Source of the DNA: Mycobacterium sp.
Lineage (GTDB): Bacteria; Actinomycetota; Actinomycetes; Mycobacteriales; Mycobacteriaceae
Direction: 5' to 3'
DNA: 64,000 nt
Assembly (NCBI GenBank): GCA_003987775.1
Contig: RXJD01000014.1
Location: 18,800-82,799 of the forward strand
The notes below the pieces were generated by a model. That model ran no database searches. It was not told where the DNA came from and saw only the letters and a list, made by a program, of their open reading frames with translations. Numbering within the stretch: position 1 is the stretch's first letter; each line of letters begins with the position of its first letter. Below, piece after piece: positions 10,768 through 18,715 of this stretch. Position numbers and translations under genes: made by a program.

Positions 10768-11778
10768 TCAGCCGTCGTCGTGCGCGGCCTGGAAGTCCTC
10801 CACATGCTGCGCCACCTCGACGACGTGCTCGAAACGCGCGACGTGGAACAGCGCATCACCCTGGTGGACGATGGGCAGCTGGCTCCGCCCGATCACCAGC
10901 CCGGAATGGTCCGCGCTCACCGCGATCTCGGCGTCGCCGTAGGGATCGCTGATCGTGCCGATCTGCTCGCCGCGCGCGACCCGGGCACCGAGCGGCTTCG
11001 CGGCGCGGAACATGCCGCTCTCCGGCGCGCGCACCCAGGCGCTCGAGCGCGCCACGAACGGCTCGGCGCCGACGCGGTGCCGGCGTGACGACGGGAGCAT
11101 GCCGAGCGCACGCATCACGTTGACGATGCCCTGTACCCCAGGGCGGATGGCCAGCTCGGCGAAGCGCAGCGCCTCGCCTGCCTCGTAGAGCAGCGTCGGG
11201 ATCCCTAACGCTGCGGCCGCCTCGCGCAGCGAGCCGTCGCGGACCGCGGCGTTGATCAGTACCGGCACCCCGAAGCTGCGTGCCAGCGCGAGGGTCTCGG
11301 GGTCGTCGAGGTTGCCGCGTATCTGCGGAAGGTTGTCGCGATGGATGGCCGCGGTGTGCAGGTCGATCCCGTGGGTGCAATTGGCGACGATGTCGGTCAT
11401 GAACCGGTCGGCGAGCTTGGCGGTCAGCGACCCCCGCCCCGAGCCGGGGAACGAGCGGTTTAGGTCGCGCCGGTCGGGAAGATACCGCGAGTGGTGAAGC
11501 ACCCCATACACATTCACGATCGGGATCGCGATCAGCGTTCCGCGCAACTTCGCCAGCGCTGGCCGGCGCAGCAGGCGGCGGATGATCTCGACTCCATTCA
11601 GCTCGTCGCCGTGTACCGCGGCGCACACGAACAGCCGCGGGCCGTCCCGCCGGCCCCGCACCACCTGCACCCGCATGGTCAGTGGCGTGTGGGTGTAAAG
11701 CTGCGGGATCGGCAGCTCGATGGTGGCGCGCGTGCCCGGGGCGATTGACTCGCCGCCGATCACCACGTCGGTGCTCAA
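10768..11778 (-). CDS. Succinylglutamate desuccinylase/aspartoacylase-family (M14-like) zinc hydrolase
   Basis: A 336-residue AstE/AspA-family zinc amidohydrolase. Seen: [11 protein letters not shown] (first His and Glu zinc ligands), DLNRSFPG (substrate arginine), HGIDLHTA (third zinc His) and a C-terminal beta domain with [18 protein letters not shown]. Such enzymes cleave N-acylated amino acids or amide-linked tails. The apparent start is TTG at 11778 in a TTGA overlap with the rimK stop; GTG codons four and five codons later are alternatives. It is the last gene of a coupled cassette with a RimK ligase and a RimB-like protease, suggesting it removes or trims what the ligase adds. The substrate is unknown. 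Confidence 0.85.
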   Translation of the reverse strand: MSTDVVIGGESIAPGTRATIELPIPQLYTHTPLTMRVQVVRGRRDGPRLFVCAAVHGDELNGVEIIRRLLRRPALAKLRGTLIAIPIVNVYGVLHHSRYLPDRRDLNRSFPGSGRGSLTAKLADRFMTDIVANCTHGIDLHTAAIHRDNLPQIRGNLDDPETLALARSFGVPVLINAAVRDGSLREAAAALGIPTLLYEAGEALRFAELAIRPGVQGIVNVMRALGMLPSSRRHRVGAEPFVARSSAWVRAPESGMFRAAKPLGARVARGEQIGTISDPYGDAEIAVSADHSGLVIGRSQLPIVHQGDALFHVARFEHVVEVAQHVEDFQAAHDDG

Positions 11779-12680
11779 CCTTTACCCCGGGTGTTGGTCT
11801 TGCCGTGCCGGGCGTGCTTCTCGATGAATTCGATGATGAGCTTGGCGACGTCGCGCTTGGTCGCCTCTTCGATGCCTTCGAGGCCGGGCGACGAATTGAC
11901 CTCGAGAACCACCGGACCGTGGTTGGAGCGCAGGATGTCGACGCCGGAGACGTTCAGGCCCAGGCGCTGCGCGGCGCGCACCGCGGTCGAGCGCTCCTCC
12001 GGGGTGAGCCGGATCAGCGAGGCAGCGCCGCCGCGGTGCAGGTTGGAGCGGAACTCGCCGGGCTTCGCCTGGCGCTTCATCGCCGCGACCACCTTGTTGC
12101 CGATCACGAAGCAGCGGAGGTCCGCGCCGTGCGCCTCCTTGATGTACTCCTGAACCAGGAAGTTCGCCTGCAGCCCCCGGAAGGCCTCGATGATCGCCTC
12201 GGCCGCAGAGCGGGTCTCACACAGCACGGTGCCCTTGCCCTGGGTGCCCTCCAGCAGCTTGACCACCAGCGGCGCGCCACCGACGATTTCGATCAGCTCG
12301 GACGTGGCGTCGGTGGAGTGCGCGAAGGCGGTGACCGGCAGCCCGATTCCGGCGCGCGCCAGGATCTGCAGCGAGCGCAGCTTGTCGCGTGACCGGGTGA
12401 TCGCGACCGACTCGTTGAGGCAGTACGTGCCCATCATCTCGAACTGACGCACCACCGCCGAACCGTAGAACGTCACCGACGCGCCGATCCGGGGAATCAC
12501 CGCGTCGAAGGTCTCGAGCTCCTCGCCGCGGTAGTGGACGGCCGGATCGTGCGAGGCGATGTCCATGTAGCACTTGAGGTGATCGAGTACCACGACGTCG
12601 TGGCCGCGCTGCTCTGCGGCCTCGACCAGCCGCCGGGTGGAGTACAGCTTCGGATTGCGGGACAGGATCGCGATTCTCAT
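11775..12680 (-). CDS. rimK: RimK-type ATP-grasp ligase (S6-L-glutamate ligase family)
   Basis: The 301-residue length equals E. coli RimK. ATP-grasp features: the N-terminal [17 protein letters not shown] preATP-grasp fold, [12 protein letters not shown] (phosphate-binding glycine loop), the [17 protein letters not shown] region and the metal-binding [14 protein letters not shown] at the C-terminus. RimK ligases add glutamates to the C-terminus of ribosomal protein S6, or make related peptides; here the target is inferred only from the family. Start and stop overlap the neighbours by four bases on both sides (ATGA and TTGA), showing tight coupling in a three-gene operon. M. tuberculosis has no such genes between canA and cysD. 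Confidence 0.9.
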   Translation of the reverse strand: MRIAILSRNPKLYSTRRLVEAAEQRGHDVVVLDHLKCYMDIASHDPAVHYRGEELETFDAVIPRIGASVTFYGSAVVRQFEMMGTYCLNESVAITRSRDKLRSLQILARAGIGLPVTAFAHSTDATSELIEIVGGAPLVVKLLEGTQGKGTVLCETRSAAEAIIEAFRGLQANFLVQEYIKEAHGADLRCFVIGNKVVAAMKRQAKPGEFRSNLHRGGAASLIRLTPEERSTAVRAAQRLGLNVSGVDILRSNHGPVVLEVNSSPGLEGIEEATKRDVAKLIIEFIEKHARHGKTNTRGKG

Positions 12681-13162
12681 GATTGTTCTTTCGGCAGCCG
12701 GTCGGCGCCCAGGCGCGGTCGTCCTGACAGATAGGAGCGGGCCGGGTCGACGTGGAAGCGTCCGCGCAGCGCGGTTCGCCCGAGCAGCATCCGGAAACGC
12801 ATGGTCTCTCGGTCGGTGAGGGTGATCTCGGCGAGGAAGCGCTCGCCGAACACCTCGACCGTGGTTTCGATGACGAAGCGCCGCTCCCGGTGCCCGCCCG
12901 AATCCGCGACCATGCGCTCGTCCAAAACGTCGGCGAGGCAGATGCGTTCGACGCTCGCGTCATGCTGCAGCGGTCGCATCCCGAATCGCACCCGTCGCCG
13001 CCCGTTCTCGACCAGCGGCTCCACAAAGAACGCGTGCAGCGCGGAGGTCCGCGCACCGGTATCCACCTTGCATTTGATGTGTTCAATCCCCAGGTCGGGA
13101 AGCGACACCCACTCGCGCCATCCGAGCAGCGCGCATTCCCCGTGATCGATATTGCCCGCCAT
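12677..13162 (-). CDS. RimB-like retropepsin-type protease (PF05618 family)
   Basis: A 161-residue protein of the family named ATP-dependent zinc protease / RimB. The hallmark is [13 protein letters not shown] (retropepsin-like DTGA active-site loop) near residue 36, then the [24 protein letters not shown] strand region and [22 protein letters not shown], the second conserved block. In Pseudomonas, RimB partners RimK and removes S6 glutamates. The start is ATG at 13162; an open frame continues upstream to 13438 without homology. It is the first gene of the rimB-rimK-hydrolase cassette, and its stop is in an ATGA overlap with rimK. Confidence 0.85.
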   Translation of the reverse strand: MAGNIDHGECALLGWREWVSLPDLGIEHIKCKVDTGARTSALHAFFVEPLVENGRRRVRFGMRPLQHDASVERICLADVLDERMVADSGGHRERRFVIETTVEVFGERFLAEITLTDRETMRFRMLLGRTALRGRFHVDPARSYLSGRPRLGADRLPKEQS

Positions 13163-13320
13163 GGACCTGTGAGACTCCGACCGGAAACGTGTTGGACAGG
13201 AGCGCCGAGGGTCGCGCGATCGGCGTCGGCGTAGAAGCCGGAATCTATCACCCGTACGGACGCGAAGCGGGGCGCCCCGGTCGCTTTCCTGCGGCGCGTC
13301 CTCGCCCCACCGGGCCGGCG

Positions 13321-13401
13321 TCAGCCCACCTTGTATACCGCCAGCGCCTTCGCGAGCAGCGCGCCCTGGGGGTCCACGATCTCGGCCTCGCAGTTGCCCA
13401 T
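13321..13401 (-). pseudogene. C-terminal remnant of a PaaI-type hotdog thioesterase
   Basis: On the minus strand 26 codons read as the last strand of a hotdog-fold thioesterase (a [18 protein letters not shown]-like stretch ending in YKVG) and then stop at 13321-13323. Upstream in the same frame the sequence runs straight into the palindromic element at 13417-13476 and resembles nothing. I read this as a gene truncated by rearrangement at the palindrome. The match is short and made from memory. Confidence 0.4.
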
Positions 13402-13416
13402 GGTCGCGCACCGGGC

Positions 13417-13476
13417 GCGAGCAGACGGGAACTCGCACGATCTGTCGCCAACCTGTGCGAGTTCGCGTCTGCTCGC
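13417..13476. repeat. 22-bp inverted repeat with 16-base loop (GCGAGCAGACG element)
   Basis: The left arm 13417-13438 begins GCGAGCAGACG and ends CTCGCAC; the right arm 13455-13476 is its reverse complement with one mismatch in 22. The outer 11 bases recur at the palindrome near 60558-60617, so this looks like a short interspersed element. It lies between a truncated thioesterase and the cysDN promoter. Confidence 0.75.
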
Positions 13477-13514
13477 CACGGGGAGGTGCCCCAGCTCGCC
13501 CGGGGCACTAACCG

Positions 13515-13546
13515 TTGACACCGGCAATCCGGGCTGGTTTTATATC
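13515..13546 (+). promoter_or_regulatory. Candidate cysDN promoter
   Basis: TTGACA (13515-13520) is followed 18-20 bases later by TTTATATC (13539-13546), in the only AT-rich patch of the 13163-13595 interval and about 50 bases before the cysD start. Which hexamer serves as -10 is uncertain. The rest of the interval holds the palindrome and the thioesterase remnant but no gene. Confidence 0.45.
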
Positions 13547-13595
13547 TTCTAATAACAGTAAATCTGGTCAATCCAACCAACTTAACCGGGAAACG

Positions 13596-14531
13596 ATGCT
13601 GATGACCACTGACGTCAAAGCCGCCCCCGCCGCCGGTCAGTACGAGTTGAGCCACCTGCGCTCGCTCGAGGCCGAGGCGATTCACATCATCCGAGAAGTG
13701 GCCGCCGAGTTCGAGCGGCCCGTGCTGCTGTTCTCCGGCGGCAAGGACTCCATCGTGATGCTGCACTTGGCGCTCAAGGCTTTTCGGCCAGGCCGCCTCC
13801 CATTCCCGGTCATGCACGTGGACACCGGACACAACTTCGACGAGGTCCTGCAGACCCGCGACGAGCTGGTCGCCGAAGCCGGGGTGCGCCTGGTGGTGGC
13901 GTCGGTGCAGGACGACATCGATGCCGGCCGGGTGGTGGAGACCATCCCGTCGCGCAATCCGCTGCAGACCGTCACGCTGCTGCGCGCGATCGCGGAGAAC
14001 AAGTTCGACGCGGCGTTCGGCGGCGCTCGCCGCGACGAGGAGAAGGCGCGGGCCAAGGAGCGGGTGTTCAGCTTCCGGGACGAGTTCGGCCAGTGGGACC
14101 CCAAGGCGCAACGGCCCGAACTGTGGAACCTCTACAACGGGCGCCACCACAAGGGTGAGCACATCCGGGTCTTCCCGCTGTCCAACTGGACCGAGTTCGA
14201 CATCTGGTCCTACATCGGCGCCGAGAAGGTCACGTTGCCGTCGATCTATTTCGCCCACCGCCGCAAGGTTTTTCAGCGCGACGGGATGCTGCTGGCGGTG
14301 CACCGGCACCTGCAGCCGCGCGCCGATGAAAAGGTGTTCGAGACCTCGGTGCGGTTCCGCACCGTCGGCGACGTCACCTGCACGGGATGTGTGGAATCCG
14401 AAGCCGCCACCGTGTCGGAGGTCATTGCCGAGACCGCGGTGTCACGATTGACGGAACGCGGAGCCACCAGGGCGGACGACCGGATATCGGAGGCCGGCAT
14501 GGAAGACCGGAAGCGGCAGGGGTACTTCTGA
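13596..14531 (+). CDS. cysD: Sulfate adenylyltransferase subunit 2, CysD
   Basis: A 311-residue PAPS-reductase-like ATP pyrophosphatase that forms adenosine 5'-phosphosulfate from ATP and sulfate together with the CysN GTPase. The PP-loop VLLFSGGKDSIVML lies near residue 45. FGGARRDEEKARAKER and the ending MEDRKRQGYF are near identical to Rv1285. The start is uncertain between ATG 13596 (4 bases after GGGA) and ATG 13602 (10 bases after). The stop TGA at 14529-14531 shares one base with the cysN ATG, so the two subunits are translationally coupled. Cytosolic, first step of sulfate assimilation. Confidence 0.95.
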   Translation: MLMTTDVKAAPAAGQYELSHLRSLEAEAIHIIREVAAEFERPVLLFSGGKDSIVMLHLALKAFRPGRLPFPVMHVDTGHNFDEVLQTRDELVAEAGVRLVVASVQDDIDAGRVVETIPSRNPLQTVTLLRAIAENKFDAAFGGARRDEEKARAKERVFSFRDEFGQWDPKAQRPELWNLYNGRHHKGEHIRVFPLSNWTEFDIWSYIGAEKVTLPSIYFAHRRKVFQRDGMLLAVHRHLQPRADEKVFETSVRFRTVGDVTCTGCVESEAATVSEVIAETAVSRLTERGATRADDRISEAGMEDRKRQGYF

Positions 14532-16375
14532 TGACGACATTGTTGCGCCTTGCGACCGCGGGCTCGGTCGACGACGGCAAGTCCACGTTGATCGGACGGC
14601 TGCTTTACGACTCCAAGGCGGTGATGGAGGACCAGTGGGCGGCCGTCGAAAAGACATCGAAGGACCGCGGTCACGAGTACACCGACCTCGCACTGGTCAC
14701 CGACGGCCTGCGCGCCGAGCGCGAGCAGGGCATCACAATCGACGTGGCCTACCGCTATTTCGCTACTCCCAAGCGGAAATTCATCATCGCCGACACCCCC
14801 GGCCACATCCAGTACACCCGCAACATGGTGACCGGTGCCTCGACGGCGCAACTGGTGATCGTGCTCGTCGACGCGCGGCACGGATTGCTGGAGCAGTCGC
14901 GGCGGCACGCGTTCCTGGCGTCGCTGCTGGGCATCCAGCACATCGTGCTCGCCGTCAACAAGATGGACCTGATCGGTTGGGACAAAGAGCAATTCGAGGC
15001 GATCCGGGACGACTTCCACGCCTTCGCGGCGCGGCTGGACGTGCAGGATGTCGCCACCATCCCGATCTCCGCACTGCACGGCGACAACGTGGTGACCAAG
15101 TCCGACAAGACGCCCTGGTACGAGGGGCCGGCGTTGCTGTCTCACCTGGAAGAGGTGTTCATCGCCGGTGACCGCAACCTGGTGGACGTGCGGTTCCCCG
15201 TTCAGTACGTGATCCGCCCGCACACCCTCGAGCACCAGGACCACCGCAGCTATGCCGGCACCGTGGCCAGCGGCGTGATGCGCCCCGGTGACGAGGTGGT
15301 GGTGCTTCCCGTCGGCAAGACCACCCGAATCGCCGCCATCGAAGGACCGAATGGTCCTGTCGCAGAAGCATTTCCGCCGATGGCAGTTTCGATCAGCCTG
15401 GCTGACGAAATCGACATCTCGCGCGGGGACATGATCGCCCGCACCAACAACCAGCCCAGGGTCACCCAGCAGTTCGACGCGACCGTGTGCTGGATGGCCG
15501 ACGGGTCGGCGCTGGAACCCGGCCGCGATTACGTCATCAAGCACACCACCCGGACGACCCGGGCGCGGATCACCGGACTGGACTACCGGCTCGACGTCAA
15601 CACCCTGCACCGTGACAAGACGGCGACGGCGCTCAAACTCAACGAACTCGGTCGCATTTCGCTGCGTACCCAGGTGCCCCTGCTGCTCGACGAGTACTCC
15701 CGCAACGCCAGCACCGGGTCCTTCATCCTCATCGATCCCGACACCAACGGCACGGTCGCCGCCGGCATGGTGCTGCGCGATGTCGCGGCCCAGAAGGCGA
15801 GCCCGAACACGGTGCGGCACAAGTCGCTGGTCACCGCCGGCGATCGGGCGATACAGGGCAGGACGGTATGGCTCACCGGTTTGTCCGGTGCGGGCAAGTC
15901 GTCGGTGGCCATGCTGGTCGAACAGAAGCTGCTCGAAAAGGGTATTCCCGCTTACGTTCTCGACGGTGACAACCTGCGGCACGGCCTGAACGCCGACCTG
16001 GGCTTCAGCATGGCCGACCGCGCCGAGAACCTGCGCCGGCTGGCGCATGTCGCCACCTTGCTGGCGGATTCCGGTCAGATCGTCCTGGTGCCGGCGATCA
16101 GCCCGCTGGCCGAACACCGGGAGATGGCCCGGAAGGTGCACGCCGACGCCGGTTTCGAGTTCTTCGAGGTGTTCTGCGACACCCCGCTCAAAGAGTGTGA
16201 ACGGCGCGACCCCAAGGGGCTGTACGCCAAAGCGCGCGCGGGGGAGATCACGCACTTCACCGGGATCGACAGCCCGTATCAGCGGCCCAAGAACCCCGAT
16301 CTGCGGCTCACCGCCGACCACAGCGTCGAAGAGCAGGCGCAGAGCGTGATCGACATGCTGGAAGTGCGCGCCTAA
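14531..16375 (+). CDS. cysN: Bifunctional sulfate adenylyltransferase subunit 1 / APS kinase, CysNC
   Basis: A 614-residue fusion, the same length as Rv1286. The N-terminal EF-Tu-like GTPase has G1 GSVDDGKS (11-18), G3 DTPGH (88-92) and G4 NKMD (143-146). The C-terminal APS kinase has P-loop GLSGAGKS (450-457), followed by [10 protein letters not shown] and the [14 protein letters not shown] region. The two activities activate sulfate to APS and then PAPS. It starts directly at the cysD stop (TGATG). The next gene is an Rrf2 regulator 35 bases downstream. Confidence 0.96.
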   Translation: MTTLLRLATAGSVDDGKSTLIGRLLYDSKAVMEDQWAAVEKTSKDRGHEYTDLALVTDGLRAEREQGITIDVAYRYFATPKRKFIIADTPGHIQYTRNMVTGASTAQLVIVLVDARHGLLEQSRRHAFLASLLGIQHIVLAVNKMDLIGWDKEQFEAIRDDFHAFAARLDVQDVATIPISALHGDNVVTKSDKTPWYEGPALLSHLEEVFIAGDRNLVDVRFPVQYVIRPHTLEHQDHRSYAGTVASGVMRPGDEVVVLPVGKTTRIAAIEGPNGPVAEAFPPMAVSISLADEIDISRGDMIARTNNQPRVTQQFDATVCWMADGSALEPGRDYVIKHTTRTTRARITGLDYRLDVNTLHRDKTATALKLNELGRISLRTQVPLLLDEYSRNASTGSFILIDPDTNGTVAAGMVLRDVAAQKASPNTVRHKSLVTAGDRAIQGRTVWLTGLSGAGKSSVAMLVEQKLLEKGIPAYVLDGDNLRHGLNADLGFSMADRAENLRRLAHVATLLADSGQIVLVPAISPLAEHREMARKVHADAGFEFFEVFCDTPLKECERRDPKGLYAKARAGEITHFTGIDSPYQRPKNPDLRLTADHSVEEQAQSVIDMLEVRA

Positions 16376-16394
16376 GGAGCCCGGCGGCCGAGGC

Positions 16395-16403
16395 TGGCAC
16401 AAT
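16395..16403 (+). promoter_or_regulatory. Extended -10 for a leaderless Rrf2 transcript
   Basis: TGG-CACAAT (16395-16403) ends seven bases before the ATG at 16411, the distance seen for mycobacterial leaderless genes, and no Shine-Dalgarno sequence is present. Confidence 0.35.
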
Positions 16404-16410
16404 CCAGGGC

Positions 16411-16890
16411 ATGCGGATGTCGGCCAAGGCGGAATACGCCGTGCGGGCGATGGTCCAGCTCGCAACGGTTCCCAGCGGCACCCTGGTCAAGACCGACGAG
16501 CTGGCCCAGGCTCAGGGCATCCCGCCGCAGTTTCTCGTGGACATCCTGACCAACCTGCGCACCGACCGCCTGGTGCGCAGCCACCGCGGACGCGAGGGCG
16601 GCTACGAGCTCGCGCGCCCCGGAACCGAGATCAGCATCGCCGACGTCCTGCGGTGCATCGACGGGCCGCTGGCCAGCGTCCGCGACATCGGACTGGGCGA
16701 CCTGCCCTATTCGGGGCCCACCGTCGCGCTCACCGACGTGTGGCGGGCGCTGCGCGCCAGTATGCGGTCGGTGCTCGAAGAGACGACCGTGGCCGACGTC
16801 GCCAACGGCGCCCTGCCCGAGCATGTCGCGCGAATGGCCGATGACTACCGGGATCAGGAGAGTCAGCGGCACGGAGCCGCACGCGGTTAG
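16411..16890 (+). CDS. Rrf2-family transcriptional regulator next to cysDN
   Basis: A 159-residue winged-helix Rrf2 protein, orthologue of Rv1287. The N-terminus [16 protein letters not shown] and the recognition wing [16 protein letters not shown] are typical. Only one cysteine (in DVLRCIDGP) is present, so the three-Cys iron-sulfur site of IscR/NsrR is missing and it resembles the cysteine-metabolism type (CymR) instead. The position behind cysDN suggests control of sulfur assimilation, which is inference. Its stop overlaps the convergent VOC gene by four bases (TTAG at 16887-16890). Confidence 0.88.
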   Translation: MRMSAKAEYAVRAMVQLATVPSGTLVKTDELAQAQGIPPQFLVDILTNLRTDRLVRSHRGREGGYELARPGTEISIADVLRCIDGPLASVRDIGLGDLPYSGPTVALTDVWRALRASMRSVLEETTVADVANGALPEHVARMADDYRDQESQRHGAARG

Positions 16891-17273
16891 CCCGAGCCGT
16901 AGGGCCGGGTCAGGATCTCCATGGCGTGCCCGGACGGGTCCCGGAAGTACACGCCGCGCCCGCCGTCACGGGTGTTGATCTCGCCGGGTCGCTGGGCGCG
17001 TGGGTCCGCCCAGTGGGCCAGGCCGCGGTCTTTGATCTTGCCGTAGATCGCGTCGAAGTCCTCTTCGGAAACCAGGAACGCGTAGTGCTGCGGCCGGATC
17101 TCCTCGCCGTCGGCGACGTCGGCGTAGTCCAGGCTGGCGCCGTGATCCAGGGCGACGACCAGGAACGGGCCGAACGACGTCGGACTGGGCAGGCCGAACA
17201 GTTCGGCCAGGAACCCGGCGGATTCTCGCTTGTCGCGCGACGCGACGATGGTGTGGTTGAAGCTGATACTCAT
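16887..17273 (-). CDS. VOC (glyoxalase/dioxygenase-fold) protein
   Basis: A 128-residue single-domain VOC protein: N-terminal [25 protein letters not shown] (first beta-alpha-beta unit with the metal His) and C-terminal [19 protein letters not shown] with the metal Glu. The middle [21 protein letters not shown] is typical of bleomycin-resistance/glyoxalase-like proteins. The start is ATG at 17273. The substrate is not predictable. It is convergent with the Rrf2 gene and absent from this position in M. tuberculosis. Confidence 0.8.
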   Translation of the reverse strand: MSISFNHTIVASRDKRESAGFLAELFGLPSPTSFGPFLVVALDHGASLDYADVADGEEIRPQHYAFLVSEEDFDAIYGKIKDRGLAHWADPRAQRPGEINTRDGGRGVYFRDPSGHAMEILTRPYGSG

Positions 17274-17300
17274 GGTTCTCGCCAGTGTCCCCGCTGCGCC

Positions 17301-17360
17301 GCGAGCGTGCACAGATGCACAGCGACACGCCGCTGGCTCTGGCATTTTGCGCACGCTCGC
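17301..17360. repeat. Inverted repeat GCGAGCGTGC / GCACGCTCGC
   Basis: Two exact 10-base arms at 17301-17310 and 17351-17360 flank a 40-base centre, in the 110-base gap between two minus-strand VOC genes. It resembles the other long-armed palindromes of this window in position (gene junction) but not in sequence beyond GCGAGC. Confidence 0.55.
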
Positions 17361-17383
17361 GTCCCGAGGGATCGACCCGTGAC

Positions 17384-17797
17384 CTACTTCGGCGCCGTCA
17401 GCTCCAAAGCGATGTTGTCCGGGTCGCGGAACTCCAGGATGTACGACGGCCCGATGTCCTTGATGGGCTCGTGGGCAATGCCGAGCTCATCGAGATGTTC
17501 TGCGGCAGAGTCTAATTCGGCCTTACTGCCGACGCGGAACGCGATATGGTCCAAACCGCACCGGTTCTCGTCGAAGCGGTCATCGGCTACCGGCCGCAGA
17601 CCCAGCAGGCCGCCGCCCATGTCGTAGATGACGCCGCCGAACAGAAAGCCCAACCGGCGCCGGGTCGCTTCGTCGGCATTGTCGGGAGCCTCGATGAGCA
17701 CCGGCCAGTCGAACACACTCTCGTAGAACTGCCGCGACCGCTCGATGTCGGTGACGGTGAGCCGGACGTGGGCAATTGACGTGCTCGTTAAGGCCAT
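17384..17797 (-). CDS. VOC-family protein
   Basis: A 137-residue VOC protein. Beta-alpha-beta unit 1 is IAHVRLTVTDIERSRQFYESVFDWPV; unit 2 contains GLDHIAFRVGSKAELDSAAEHLDELGI and ends SYILEFRDPDNIALELTAPK, with His and Glu in the metal-ligand positions. The start is taken as ATG 17797; ATG 17806 adds MGW. It is divergent from the LLM oxidoreductase gene with under 30 bases between the starts, so the two promoters overlap. Confidence 0.8.
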   Translation of the reverse strand: MALTSTSIAHVRLTVTDIERSRQFYESVFDWPVLIEAPDNADEATRRRLGFLFGGVIYDMGGGLLGLRPVADDRFDENRCGLDHIAFRVGSKAELDSAAEHLDELGIAHEPIKDIGPSYILEFRDPDNIALELTAPK

Positions 17798-17824
17798 CCA
17801 TCCCATGCTGCCAGAATCACTTAC

Positions 17825-18715
17825 GTGCAGATAGGTATGACGATGCCAGTGATGGAGCCGGACCTGGACGCGGCGCTGCTGCGCCAGTGGGCGCAGACGA
17901 TCGACGAGGGCCCGTTCTCGTCGCTGTGCTGGGGCGAGCGCATCGCCTTCGACAATCCGGACAGCCTGACGCTGCTGGGCGCCATCTCGGCATGGACGCA
18001 AAGGGTGCGGCTGGTCACGACGGTGATCGTGCCCCAGTTGCACGACCCGGTGATGCTGGCCAAGGGCCTGGCCACCGGCGACATGCTCAGTGGTGGTCGG
18101 CTGACGGTGGGAATCGGCGTGGGCGGCCGGCACGAGGACTACAACGCCGTCGGCGCCGATCCCAAGACGCAGACGATCCGCGGCATGGCCGAACGGGTCG
18201 CCGTCATGAAGCGGGTGTGGGCCGGGGAGAAGACCACCGACTCGGTGCGGCCGGTCGGACCCTCGCCGGTGCAGCAAGGTGGGCCGCCGCTGCACGTCGG
18301 CACCATCGGACCCAAGACCGTGCGCAGTGCCGCCGCCTGGGCCGAGGGAATGGCCGGCACCACGTTGGACCTCGACGTGGCCAAGCAGAACGAGCTGTTC
18401 GACGTGGCCCGTGCTGCCTGGTCCGAGGCCGGCAAACCGGAACCCCACCTGGCGACGTCGTTCTGGTTCGCGTTCGGCCCGGCGGACGAGGCCCGCGGCC
18501 AGGTGCATCGGCACCTGCGGCGCTACATGAACTGGATCCCGGCCGAGTACGTCGACGCCATGGCGCCGATGACCGGCTGGGCGGGCAGCGAGGACGAATT
18601 GGTCGCGGTGCTGCGGAGGTTTGCCGACATCGGCACGCACGAAGTGCAGCTCATTCCCACCAGCTCGGACATCGAGCAGGTGCGCCGCGCGGCCGACGTG
18701 ATCGCCGCGTTGTAG
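17825..18715 (+). CDS. LLM-class (luciferase-like) oxidoreductase, probably F420-dependent
   Basis: A 296-residue (alpha/beta)8 barrel protein. MQIGMTMPVMEPDLD at the start, SLCWGERIAF, RVRLVTTVIVPQLHDPVMLAKGLATGDMLSGGRLTVGIGVGGR and the late HEVQLIPTSSD are characteristic of bacterial luciferase-like enzymes; in mycobacteria these usually use coenzyme F420. The start is GTG 17825 with no ribosome site, possibly leaderless. The stop at 18713-18715 touches the convergent channel gene with no gap. The substrate is unknown. Confidence 0.85.
   Translation: MQIGMTMPVMEPDLDAALLRQWAQTIDEGPFSSLCWGERIAFDNPDSLTLLGAISAWTQRVRLVTTVIVPQLHDPVMLAKGLATGDMLSGGRLTVGIGVGGRHEDYNAVGADPKTQTIRGMAERVAVMKRVWAGEKTTDSVRPVGPSPVQQGGPPLHVGTIGPKTVRSAAAWAEGMAGTTLDLDVAKQNELFDVARAAWSEAGKPEPHLATSFWFAFGPADEARGQVHRHLRRYMNWIPAEYVDAMAPMTGWAGSEDELVAVLRRFADIGTHEVQLIPTSSDIEQVRRAADVIAAL

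Noticed and set aside
14273-16465. 730-codon minus-strand frame opposite cysN
   Set aside because: Long antisense shadow of a well-identified gene; composition is typical of codon-complement translation.
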